A stretch of DNA of 64,000 bases, taken from CAZTCJ01 sp964612085 (GTDB lineage: Bacteria; Pseudomonadota; Alphaproteobacteria; JAJFIK01). How positions within the stretch are numbered: the stretch's first letter is position 1; each line of letters starts with the position of its first letter. The stretch is from positions 62,001-126,000 of the forward strand of contig CAZTCJ010000001.1 of NCBI GenBank assembly GCA_964612085.1, in the 5' to 3' direction. The notes beneath the pieces are model-generated. The model ran no database searches. It was not told the origin of the DNA and saw only the letters and a list, made by a program, of their open reading frames with translations. Shown piece by piece: positions 35,453-43,193 of this stretch. The position numbers were made by a program, and so were the translations under genes.

Positions 35453-36808
35453 ATGCCACCGAGTGACGCGCAAACCGGCTTGCCGAAAGCGCCGGACCAT
35501 ATCGCCATATGGGGGTATGGCCGTGAGGGCCGCTCGGCCCTGGCCTATCTGCGGATGCGCTATCCGGATGCCCGCTTTTCCATTCTGAACGATACGCCGA
35601 TCAAGGCCGTGGACGGGGCGGATCTGATCACCGGCCAGGAGATCGGCAAGGCCGTCGCCGCCCGGTGCTTCGATCTGATCGTCAAGAGCCCCGGCGTTTC
35701 TCTTTACAAGGAGGACGTCCAGATCGCCCGCGCGCTCGGCACGCCCATGACCTCGGCCACCAATCTGTGGTTCGCGCAACCCTGCAAAGGCACGCGCATC
35801 GTCGTGACCGGCACCAAGGGCAAGAGCACCACCAGCGCCCTGCTCCACCATCTGTTGCGCGCCGGCGGCCTGGACGCGGCGATCGGCGGCAATATCGGCG
35901 TGGCGCTGCTCGACCTGCCTCTCGACAAGCCCGTCTATGTGATCGAACTGTCGTCCTATCAGATCGCCGATTTCACGGGCCGCCCAGACATGGCGGTCTT
36001 TCTCAATCTGTATTCGGAACATATTCCCTGGCACGGTTCGAAAGAGCAGTATTTCACCGACAAATCCCGCCTGCTGGCCTTGAACCCGGACGCCACGGTG
36101 ATCGTCAACGGCTTGCAGCAAGAGGTTCTGGAGCGCGTGCCTGAGACCGTCACCCCTCTGACCTTCGGCACGGACGAGGGTTATCACGTGCGCGACGGCG
36201 TTCTGTTCTACAGGGAAGAAAATCTGGGCGTGCCGGAGGGCTGTCCGAAAGGCGCGCACAATCTTTTGAACCTGGCGGCGGCCTGTACGGTGGCGGACCG
36301 GCTGGGGACCGCTCCCCGGGATCATCTGGATGCGCTTGAAACATTCGAGATGCTGCCCCACCGGCTCCAGGAACTGGGCAGCCGCGACGGCCTGTTGTTC
36401 GTCAACGACTCCATCGCCACCACGCCGGAGGCCGCCATCGCCGCCGTCTCGGTCTATGCGGAACGGGACATGGTGCTGATCGTCGGCGGCACGGACCGAT
36501 CCCAGGATTACGACTGGTTCGCACGGGAACTGGCCCGCTTCGGGAACCGCGTGCGGGGCGTCGTCACCCTGCCCGACAATGGCAGCCGGATCGCCCAGGC
36601 CCTGCGCGCGGGCGTGCCCGGCATGCCGGTCGAGGCGGCGGAGGATATGGAAGGCGCCGTGGGGCGGGCCCGGTCCCTTCTGGGCCGCTCGGGCGTCGTG
36701 CTGCTCTCGCCCGCCGCGCCCAGCGGACAGGCCTTTGCCAATTTCGAACACAGAGGCCGCGCCTTCGCGGCGAGCGCCGGGCTGGCGGACAAGACCGGCA
36801 AGACGTAA
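35453..36808 (+). CDS. MurD-type Mur ligase, possibly MurD2 (L-glutamate-adding)
   Basis: A 451-residue ATP-dependent Mur ligase with three domains: a Rossmann-like N-domain (WGYGREGRSAL, 20-30), a central ATPase with the P-loop GTKGKST (120-126), and a C-domain around NDSIATTPEAA. It adds an amino acid, normally glutamate, to UDP-MurNAc-L-Ala. It stands alone rather than in a dcw cluster. The central motif reads LNLYSEHIPWHGS, unlike standard MurD. As I recall, the MurD2 enzymes that add L-Glu before the MurL epimerase have this kind of motif, so MurD2 is a serious alternative. The ATG at 35453 gives a normal N-terminus; the ribosome-binding site is weak. Confidence 0.82.
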   Translation: MPPSDAQTGLPKAPDHIAIWGYGREGRSALAYLRMRYPDARFSILNDTPIKAVDGADLITGQEIGKAVAARCFDLIVKSPGVSLYKEDVQIARALGTPMTSATNLWFAQPCKGTRIVVTGTKGKSTTSALLHHLLRAGGLDAAIGGNIGVALLDLPLDKPVYVIELSSYQIADFTGRPDMAVFLNLYSEHIPWHGSKEQYFTDKSRLLALNPDATVIVNGLQQEVLERVPETVTPLTFGTDEGYHVRDGVLFYREENLGVPEGCPKGAHNLLNLAAACTVADRLGTAPRDHLDALETFEMLPHRLQELGSRDGLLFVNDSIATTPEAAIAAVSVYAERDMVLIVGGTDRSQDYDWFARELARFGNRVRGVVTLPDNGSRIAQALRAGVPGMPVEAAEDMEGAVGRARSLLGRSGVVLLSPAAPSGQAFANFEHRGRAFAASAGLADKTGKT

Positions 36809-36953
36809 CGGCCGCCGCATCGCGGGCCCCGTCTGGAAACTGACCCGCCCCTATGACAGACTGGCGCGGCTTTTGATCGTGATTCCGCGCACACGCGGTG
36901 ATCGAGGACGGGAGACGGCCGTCTCCCCGATGTTCAAGTTTTTTTGACGGAAA

Positions 36954-37529
36954 ATGGTGGCGGGCATGTCTCATTCACAATCCAATTCACACCTTCGGGC
37001 TCACGCGAAACGCGGGGTCCCCGGCGCGCGGCTGCTTGCGGCGGCTCTTCTCGGCACGGCTCTTGTGAGCGGCCAGGCGATGGCGCAAACCCCGCCGACC
37101 ACGCCGGAAGCCACCGGCGAAGACATTCTGTTCAAGGCACCCGCCGGTGCGACCGGCCTGCTCAAGGAATGGGACAGCAAGCCCTATCTGGGCGTGCTTG
37201 GGGCCTGCCTGGGCGTGGTCGATGCCTATGAAACCGTGGCCGCCACCGCCAACAACGCGCAAGCCGTGAACCGGGCCAAAGGGTTCTCCAATTTCATGAA
37301 GCGCATCATTCTCTTGCGCACGGCCAATAAGGACATCTGGCGCACCCCGGACGGGACGCCCGCCGCCGTGTCGGAAAACTACAAGGTCGGCTACGGCACC
37401 GCCGTTGCCGCCGCGCGCGCCAGCAGCGACCGGGCCGGTGTCATCCTGATCGAGAACACGGCCGGCAAATGCGTCGAAGCCGTGCGCGCCCAGGAAGCGA
37501 CCCTCGGCAAGCCCACTCCTGCGCAGTAA
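36954..37529 (+). CDS. Secreted protein of unknown function
   Basis: A 191-residue protein with an N-terminal signal peptide: basic region, then LLAAALLGTALVSG, cleavage after AMAQ near residue 45. The mature part, about 146 residues, is mainly helical by eye. It contains two cysteines (one in GACLGVVDAYE, one in GKCVEAV) that could form a disulfide. No family is recognised. An alternative ATG lies at 36966. It is followed by a strong bidirectional terminator shared with the convergent TonB-dependent receptor. I cannot assign a function. Confidence 0.75.
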   Translation: MVAGMSHSQSNSHLRAHAKRGVPGARLLAAALLGTALVSGQAMAQTPPTTPEATGEDILFKAPAGATGLLKEWDSKPYLGVLGACLGVVDAYETVAATANNAQAVNRAKGFSNFMKRIILLRTANKDIWRTPDGTPAAVSENYKVGYGTAVAAARASSDRAGVILIENTAGKCVEAVRAQEATLGKPTPAQ

Positions 37530-37586
37530 ACGGCCGGCTTGAGCGGGATCCGGTCCCGCGCAGGCTGTGGATCTTCAAAACAAGAA

Positions 37587-37612
37587 GGGCGGCTCCCCGG
37601 AGCCGCCCTTTT
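37587..37612 (+). terminator. Intrinsic terminator, bidirectional
   Basis: A perfect ten-base stem (GGGCGGCTCC with GGAGCCGCCC, two-base loop) is followed by TTTT on the plus strand. On the minus strand it is followed by TTCTTGTTTT. It sits between two convergent genes and can serve both. Confidence 0.93.
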
Positions 37613-37636
37613 CGTATTCGGGATGCCAGACCCGTC

Positions 37637-40447
37637 TTAGAAGGGCTGACCGAACTGCTTGGTCACGCCGATCTTCACGACCCGGCCCAGCGGATTGTGG
37701 GTGTACGGATCGTAGTTCAGGTCGAGGCGCGCGAACGGCGGATCTTCGTCCGAGATGTTCGTGGCCGAGAGCGACAGCAGCGTGTTCCAGGGCAACTGCA
37801 TGTTCCAGTGCAGATCCACCGTGGTCCAACTGTCGATCTCTTCGCCCGGACCGGTGATGAACGGACGCTCGTCCTCGTAAGAGGTCACGTGGCGGGCGAT
37901 GACCGTGAAGTTGTGACGGCCGATCTGATAGCCCAACCGCACATCGCCTTTCCATTGCGGGATGGAGCGGACGAAGGTGGAGCGGTTCAAACGCCCGACC
38001 GCGTCGATGGCTGACGCCACTTGCGTGCCCGCGACCGAGAAGCCGTCGATCTCATACTCCAGGGTGTAGCTGAGCTGACCGCCCAGGGTCAGGGCACCGC
38101 CCTTGAAGTCATCGAACAGGAATTCGAACGAGCCGTCGATGCCCGAGGTCTGGATGTTCGGACCGTTCACCACATCGGCCTGGATCCGGGCGATATTCGC
38201 AATCGCCGCATCGCCGTCGAAAGTGATCCGGTCCAGGATCGGATTATCCAGATCGCCGGCGGCCAAAGCAGCCACGGCGGCGTTCACAATGGCTTCCTGG
38301 GGCTCAACGATGATCGGATCGTCGAAATCAAAGGACCAGTAATCCACGGTGGCCCGGAACCAGTCGAAGTCGAAAATGGCGCCCAGGTTGAAGGAGAACG
38401 CCGACTCGCCGCTCAGATCCGGATTACCGGTCTGGTCGACCGCCTTGAAGGCCGACACGGCGCCGACGAATTGCAGCGTCGTGAACTGACCGCCGAGCTG
38501 GTTGAGGGTCGGAGCCCGGAAGGTGGTCTGAGCGGAACCGCGCAGAGCCAGCCAGTCGGTGGCCTGCCAGCGGACCTGAACCTTCGGATCGAAGGTCGAG
38601 TCCACGCCGCCGCTATAGGCCTCGTAGCGGGCCGCAAACTGGATATCGATATCGTCCGTCACCGGCAGGGCCAATTCGCCGAACACCGCGTATGCATTCC
38701 GCTCGGAAGCGAAAGGCTCGGAAGCCGCCAGGAACGAGAACGGTCCGGTCTGCTGGGTACAGGAGAAGTCCCCTTCCACCGGGCAGGGCCGCTGAGTCAC
38801 GTCGGTCAAGTCGCCGGGGAAGTTGTCATACATGTCCCGGCGGAACTGAACGCCCGCGGCCCATCCGACATTGCCGCCCCACAGATCGAAAGGCGTCGCA
38901 CCCGACAGCACCAGGTCGGCCACGAACAATTCGTTCAGCACATTGTTCGACTGATAGCCGGTGAGATACTGGCCGAGCTCTTCGGAGTTCGCGAGCGCCG
39001 GATTGAACTGCGGGTTTTCGCCGCCGAAGAAGCCGCGCGGAAATGCATTGGAGAACGGGTTGTAGTAGAGGCAGCCACCGACACCGGGGGTACCGGTCGC
39101 CGGGTTACAATCGTTGCCGCCCAGACCCAGAAGAGCCAGACGCTGGTTCTCGATGAACGTATCGGGCGTCACGACCTCGGACCGGACCCGCGAATAGGTC
39201 ACGCCGAAATCCCAGTCGAACCAGTCTTCGAAAGTGCCATTCAGCCCTGTAGAAACGCGCGCCATTTCATGGGACCGGCCGCCTTCCTGGGCGCCCGACG
39301 GGCTGCCCGGGAACCCGCTCCAGCCGAAGGACCGGCCGAAGAAGATCACGCCATTGGCAAAACTGTCCGCGAACTGCGGATTGTCGGCCACATATTGCTG
39401 CAGGCCCGGATGATCCGGCAGCACGACCTGTCCGGTCAGGACCTGCGGCGGATAGGACGGAGAGGTTTTCCACTCGGGAATATCGGTCTTGGCGTAGAGC
39501 GCCTCGAAATGGAAATCGATGCCGTCCCAGAGCTCCTTGTTGTAGCTCGTGAACACCTGATAGCGGTTCTCGATTTCCTGCAGATTGTCGAACGGGGTGA
39601 ACTGGAAGCGGCAGAACGGCGGGGTCAGGGTCCCGCCCACGGCCTCACAGTTCACATCCGGATTGAAGCTGCCGTCCACGAGCGAAATGTAGGAGCCCGG
39701 ATTACCGATCGAGGAATAACCGCCTTCCGGATTTTCAGCGAAGGACCGCAGAGCGAAATCCCGGTCGCGGGTGCTCAGTTCAGACTGGCGCTGGAAACCG
39801 GCGGTGATGAAGAAATCCGAGTCGCTTCCCTGCCAGCCGTAGGACAGGGCCGTCGTGAAGTTACCGTTGGAATTCTGGATCCAGCTATAATCGCCCATGA
39901 TCTCGAAGCCGTCGAGATCGTTCCGGGTGATGATGTTCACAACGCCCGCGATGGCGTCCGATCCATAGGTCGCCGCCGCGCCGTCCTTCAGGATTTCGAT
40001 CCGGCCGATGGAGGAAACGGGAATGAGGTTGGTATCGACGAACAGCTCAGCCGATTCCGGGATCGAGAAACCGTTGGACACCTGACGGCGGCCATTGATC
40101 AGCACCAGGGTCCGCCCCGGGCCAAGGCCGCGCAGGTTGATGTTCGAGGTGCCTTCCAGACCGTTCGAGGTGAACTGGTTGGTCTGGCCGTCGATACCGG
40201 AACTCACCGCCAGATCGAGGATGAACTGGGTCAGGGTCGGGTTGCCGATGGCCTGCAGATCTTCCCGGGTCGTCACCTGCACCGGCAGGGCCGCATCTTC
40301 CGGCGTACCGGCGATGAATGAACCGGTCACCACCACGCGGTCGTCGGTTTCATCGGGTGCGTCCTGCGCGAGGGCGGGCGCCGTAAAACTCAATCCGCCG
40401 GCGAGCGCGATAATCGCTGTCGAGCGAAGCCAATCGTGCTTGATCAT
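37637..40447 (-). CDS. TonB-dependent receptor
   Basis: A 936-residue outer-membrane receptor. The signal peptide ends at APALAQ (residue 28) and the TonB-box-like RVVVTG is at 37-42. The plug domain contains NLRGLGPGRTLVLINGRR and EILKDGAAATYGSDAIAGVVN. A long barrel follows, ending in KQFGQPF with the C-terminal phenylalanine. The plug type matches the large receptors common in sphingomonad- and caulobacter-like bacteria that take up carbohydrates, peptides or siderophores. The ATG at 40447 has a GGGGAGAAAG site. No transporter or enzyme gene adjoins it, so the ligand is unknown. Confidence 0.95.
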   Translation of the reverse strand: MIKHDWLRSTAIIALAGGLSFTAPALAQDAPDETDDRVVVTGSFIAGTPEDAALPVQVTTREDLQAIGNPTLTQFILDLAVSSGIDGQTNQFTSNGLEGTSNINLRGLGPGRTLVLINGRRQVSNGFSIPESAELFVDTNLIPVSSIGRIEILKDGAAATYGSDAIAGVVNIITRNDLDGFEIMGDYSWIQNSNGNFTTALSYGWQGSDSDFFITAGFQRQSELSTRDRDFALRSFAENPEGGYSSIGNPGSYISLVDGSFNPDVNCEAVGGTLTPPFCRFQFTPFDNLQEIENRYQVFTSYNKELWDGIDFHFEALYAKTDIPEWKTSPSYPPQVLTGQVVLPDHPGLQQYVADNPQFADSFANGVIFFGRSFGWSGFPGSPSGAQEGGRSHEMARVSTGLNGTFEDWFDWDFGVTYSRVRSEVVTPDTFIENQRLALLGLGGNDCNPATGTPGVGGCLYYNPFSNAFPRGFFGGENPQFNPALANSEELGQYLTGYQSNNVLNELFVADLVLSGATPFDLWGGNVGWAAGVQFRRDMYDNFPGDLTDVTQRPCPVEGDFSCTQQTGPFSFLAASEPFASERNAYAVFGELALPVTDDIDIQFAARYEAYSGGVDSTFDPKVQVRWQATDWLALRGSAQTTFRAPTLNQLGGQFTTLQFVGAVSAFKAVDQTGNPDLSGESAFSFNLGAIFDFDWFRATVDYWSFDFDDPIIVEPQEAIVNAAVAALAAGDLDNPILDRITFDGDAAIANIARIQADVVNGPNIQTSGIDGSFEFLFDDFKGGALTLGGQLSYTLEYEIDGFSVAGTQVASAIDAVGRLNRSTFVRSIPQWKGDVRLGYQIGRHNFTVIARHVTSYEDERPFITGPGEEIDSWTTVDLHWNMQLPWNTLLSLSATNISDEDPPFARLDLNYDPYTHNPLGRVVKIGVTKQFGQPF

Positions 40448-40988
40448 TACTTTCTCCCCTGATCGACCCTTTGGGTCCGTTTTGCAATGACAGGCGGCCT
40501 CATGGGGCTGCCTGAAATTCATCCTTATGCGGCGTATCTGTGTGAAGGCGCTTCGTTACGCTTGAGCCGTCCAGCCCTACCACCGCGCCTGCATCCTGTT
40601 TCCGCCCCTTTGAAAAGCGTTGCCGCCAAAGTGTCTGTATCGATCCGCTTTTTATTGCAGCGCAACACGTTCGCGTCCCTTCCCGTGTTCTTGCGCCATG
40701 ACAGATCCGTGCGGAAATCGACCCCTGTCATCACATCAGCGTTCCCGAAAATGAGGTTTTGTTCAATCTCAAATGAGACAGTTTGGTAAAGCGCCCGCCA
40801 ACCGTTGCATGAGGGCAGCACCCCCTGCACGGCTGCCGCGAGACCCATGACGCCATATGCCGAGAAGCGGGAAAGCCCGCGGTTCATCCGCTTACGGATT
40901 AGGTGCACCTGCACGCAATAACCCTGCCAGATTTATCCGTGCAGCTACACACACTTATCGAGGGAAAGAGAGGACTAGGGTCAGGACC
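40448..40988. other. Gene-free region upstream of the TonB-dependent receptor
   Basis: About 540 bp without a convincing gene. One open frame of 129 codons exists on the minus strand but has no ribosome-binding site or recognisable protein features. Small inverted repeats are visible, for example GCGGG/CCCGC near 40867-40880 and TCTCA/TGAGA near 40770. The region probably holds the receptor promoter and its operators, and perhaps an untranslated leader. Confidence 0.45.
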
Positions 40989-40992
40989 CTAG
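40975..40992 (-). repeat. Palindrome embedding the mnmA stop codon (copy 1)
   Basis: CTAGGGTCAGGACCCTAG is an inverted repeat with eight-base arms around AG. The stop codon TAG of mnmA is part of it. The central 15 bases AGGGTCAGGACCCTA recur exactly at 62485-62499, again starting at a stop codon. It could form a short RNA hairpin at the 3' end of the message. Confidence 0.7.
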
Positions 40993-42173
40993 CTTGCGTC
41001 GTGGGCGCTGACCGTGCCGGCGATCCAGCCGCCGCCCAGGACCCGGCTGGCCTCGTCGCCCGGCTCGTAGAAGACGCAGGCCTGACCCGGTGCCACCCCT
41101 TCTTCGGGCTGATCCAGACGGACCTCGACGGCGCCATCGGTGGTTAGGTCGATCCGGCCCGGCACCGGCGGGCGGGTGGAGCGCACCTTGACCGCGACCG
41201 GACAGCCTTCGATCGAGCCATCGCCCAGCCAGTTGACGTCCCGCAGGCGGACCCGCCGGGTGAGCAGCGCCTCGCGCGGTCCGACGATCACCTGCCGGCT
41301 GGCCGCATCGACCCGCACGACGAACAAGGGATCGCCTGTGGCCACGCCCAGACCCCGGCGCTGGCCGACCGTGAAATGGATAATGCCGTCATGACGGCCG
41401 AGCACGGTGCCGTCCACATGGACGATCTCGCCCGCCGAGGCCGCATCGGGCCGCAGCCGTTCGATCACCGAACTGTAGCGGCCGGTGGGCACGAAACAGA
41501 TATCCTGGCTGTCGGGCTTCTCGGCGACGCTCAACCCCAGCTTCTGAGCGAGCGCGCGGGTCTTGTCCTTGTGCAGGCCGCCCAACGGAAAGCGCAGATA
41601 GTCGAGCTGCTCGCGGGTCGTCGTGAACATGAAATAGCTCTGATCCCGGTCGGGATCGACGGCCCGGTGCAGCTCCGGCCCGGCAGGCCCCATCATCCGG
41701 CGCACATAATGGCCGGTCGCGAGCGCTTCGGCGCCCAGATCCTTGGCCGTGTCCAGCAGATCGCGGAATTTGACCCGCTCATTGCAGCGCACGCAGGGGA
41801 TCGGCGTCTCGCCCGCCAGATAGGTGTCGGCGAAATCCGCCATCACCGCGTCCCGGAAGCGCTTTTCGTAATCCAGCACGTAATGGGGCATGTCGAGGCG
41901 CGCCGCCACCTGGCGAGCGTCATGAATGTCCTGACCGGCGCAGCAGGCCCCTTTGCGGCGGATCGCTTCGCCATGGTCGTAAAGCTGGAGCGTGATGCCC
42001 ACCACGTCATAGCCCGCCTGTTTCAGAACGGCGGCCGTGACGGAGGAATCGACGCCGCCCGACATGGCGACGACCACGCGGGTCTCGCCCGGCGGCTTGT
42101 CGAAGCCGAGATCGGCGGCCCCGGGCAGCCTGGCGGCAGGGGCTTTTTTGGCTATGGTCGGATCGGTCAACAT
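40989..42173 (-). CDS. mnmA: tRNA-specific 2-thiouridylase MnmA
   Basis: A 394-residue enzyme that thiolates U34 of tRNA(Lys, Glu, Gln) using sulfur passed from a persulfide relay. The ATP-pyrophosphatase loop SGGVDSSV is near 38-45. The catalytic cysteines lie in PCVRCNE (nucleophile) and SQDICFV. The length is a little above the usual 360-380 because of an N-terminal extension. It is a housekeeping gene that stands alone between the receptor and flagellar genes, and its stop codon lies in a repeated palindrome. Confidence 0.97.
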   Translation of the reverse strand: MLTDPTIAKKAPAARLPGAADLGFDKPPGETRVVVAMSGGVDSSVTAAVLKQAGYDVVGITLQLYDHGEAIRRKGACCAGQDIHDARQVAARLDMPHYVLDYEKRFRDAVMADFADTYLAGETPIPCVRCNERVKFRDLLDTAKDLGAEALATGHYVRRMMGPAGPELHRAVDPDRDQSYFMFTTTREQLDYLRFPLGGLHKDKTRALAQKLGLSVAEKPDSQDICFVPTGRYSSVIERLRPDAASAGEIVHVDGTVLGRHDGIIHFTVGQRRGLGVATGDPLFVVRVDAASRQVIVGPREALLTRRVRLRDVNWLGDGSIEGCPVAVKVRSTRPPVPGRIDLTTDGAVEVRLDQPEEGVAPGQACVFYEPGDEASRVLGGGWIAGTVSAHDAS

Positions 42174-42220
42174 GGCCCGGAATATAAGGGCTCACGAAGC
42201 GCGGGCAAGCGGAGTCGCGC

Positions 42221-42246
42221 TTAGCCTTCAGATTTAGCCTTCAGAT
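42221..42246. repeat. Tandem 13-bp duplication at the flgL stop codon
   Basis: TTAGCCTTCAGAT occurs twice head to tail (42221-42233 and 42234-42246). The flgL stop codon lies in the second unit as read from the plus strand. It is too short to be a mobile element and looks like a replication-slippage duplication. Confidence 0.8.
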
Positions 42247-43164
42247 AAAGTCGAGCAGGGACAGCCGCCCCAACTGGGCCAGAACTCGGGTCGAGGCCTC
42301 CACCGCCACCTGATCGGCGTTCAACCGGGTGATCGCCTCGGCCAGATCCACATCCTCGATATCGGAAATCAGGGTTTTGACGAAGATGTCGGCATCCGCG
42401 TGCCGGTCGATGGCCTTTTCCACTTCGTTGAGCTTGATGCCGTTGGTGGCGACCGCCGAATTCAGCGCCACGTCGATGGCTTCCAGGGTCGGCAGCATGC
42501 CTTCCAGAAAGGTTTGCTGGGCGGGCGTCATGTCCTTGCCGAACGGCCCATCGACCCCGGCGTCGAAAACCGCGATATCGCGAATGGCCGTAAACAGATC
42601 GAATCCCAGCTCGTCGGCGAGCATGCCGTATTCGACCAAGTGATGATCGTCCACGCGCACGGATGCCTTGAGCGTATTGTTAGCGAACAGATCCTGGGCC
42701 GTGGCGGCCGCCACAAGATCCGTTATCTGATTGGAGATCACGGGCGGCGTGTCGGTGCGCGAGCCCGCGAAAATATACTGCCCGTCGAAATTGGCATTGA
42801 GGAAGGAGACCGCCTCGCGGAACGCGGCATCGATGCTCTCGGCCACCGCGATACCGGAATTGCTGGTATAGGCCTCGCTGATGGCCGCGCGCAGAGTACC
42901 CGCCACATCGGCCAGGGCTTCGAGATGGGTGTCCTGAACCTCCAGCCGGGTCTTGGTCTGCGCGGCGGTGTTCGTGTATTGATCGATCCGCGCCTGAAGC
43001 CCTTTGGCCGACAGCAGAACGCCCGCCTGACGGGGAATGTCCTTGAACTGATCCGAAACCTTGCCGGTGGTCACCTGCTTTTGGGTCTGGAACTGACTTT
43101 GCTGCAAGCGCATCAGTTCGGCGGACAGGGTTTGGCTTTGGGTAAATGTGGCGATACGGGTCAT
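42241..43164 (-). CDS. flgL: Flagellar hook-filament junction protein FlgL
   Basis: A 307-residue secreted flagellin-like protein that forms the second junction ring (HAP3) between hook and filament. The N-terminal heptad-rich helix contains ATFTQSQTLSAELMRLQQSQ. The middle has the FDGQYIFAGSRTDTPP segment typical of FlgL, and the C-terminal helix ends LGRLSLLDFI. There is no cleavable signal because export is by the flagellar type III apparatus. It follows flgK after 29 bp and shares the flgK promoter. Confidence 0.94.
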   Translation of the reverse strand: MTRIATFTQSQTLSAELMRLQQSQFQTQKQVTTGKVSDQFKDIPRQAGVLLSAKGLQARIDQYTNTAAQTKTRLEVQDTHLEALADVAGTLRAAISEAYTSNSGIAVAESIDAAFREAVSFLNANFDGQYIFAGSRTDTPPVISNQITDLVAAATAQDLFANNTLKASVRVDDHHLVEYGMLADELGFDLFTAIRDIAVFDAGVDGPFGKDMTPAQQTFLEGMLPTLEAIDVALNSAVATNGIKLNEVEKAIDRHADADIFVKTLISDIEDVDLAEAITRLNADQVAVEASTRVLAQLGRLSLLDFI

Positions 43165-43193
43165 GATTTCCGTCCTCGGACCAAGACTGACTG

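Noticed and set aside
38021..40321. A 766-codon open frame on the plus strand opposite the TonB-dependent receptor
   Set aside because: It has no family features and mirrors the GC-rich third positions of the receptor gene, whose signal peptide, plug and barrel are clear.
40525..40914. A 129-codon minus-strand open frame in the gap before the TonB-dependent receptor
   Set aside because: No ribosome-binding site, mixed codon use and no protein features; better read as a regulatory region.
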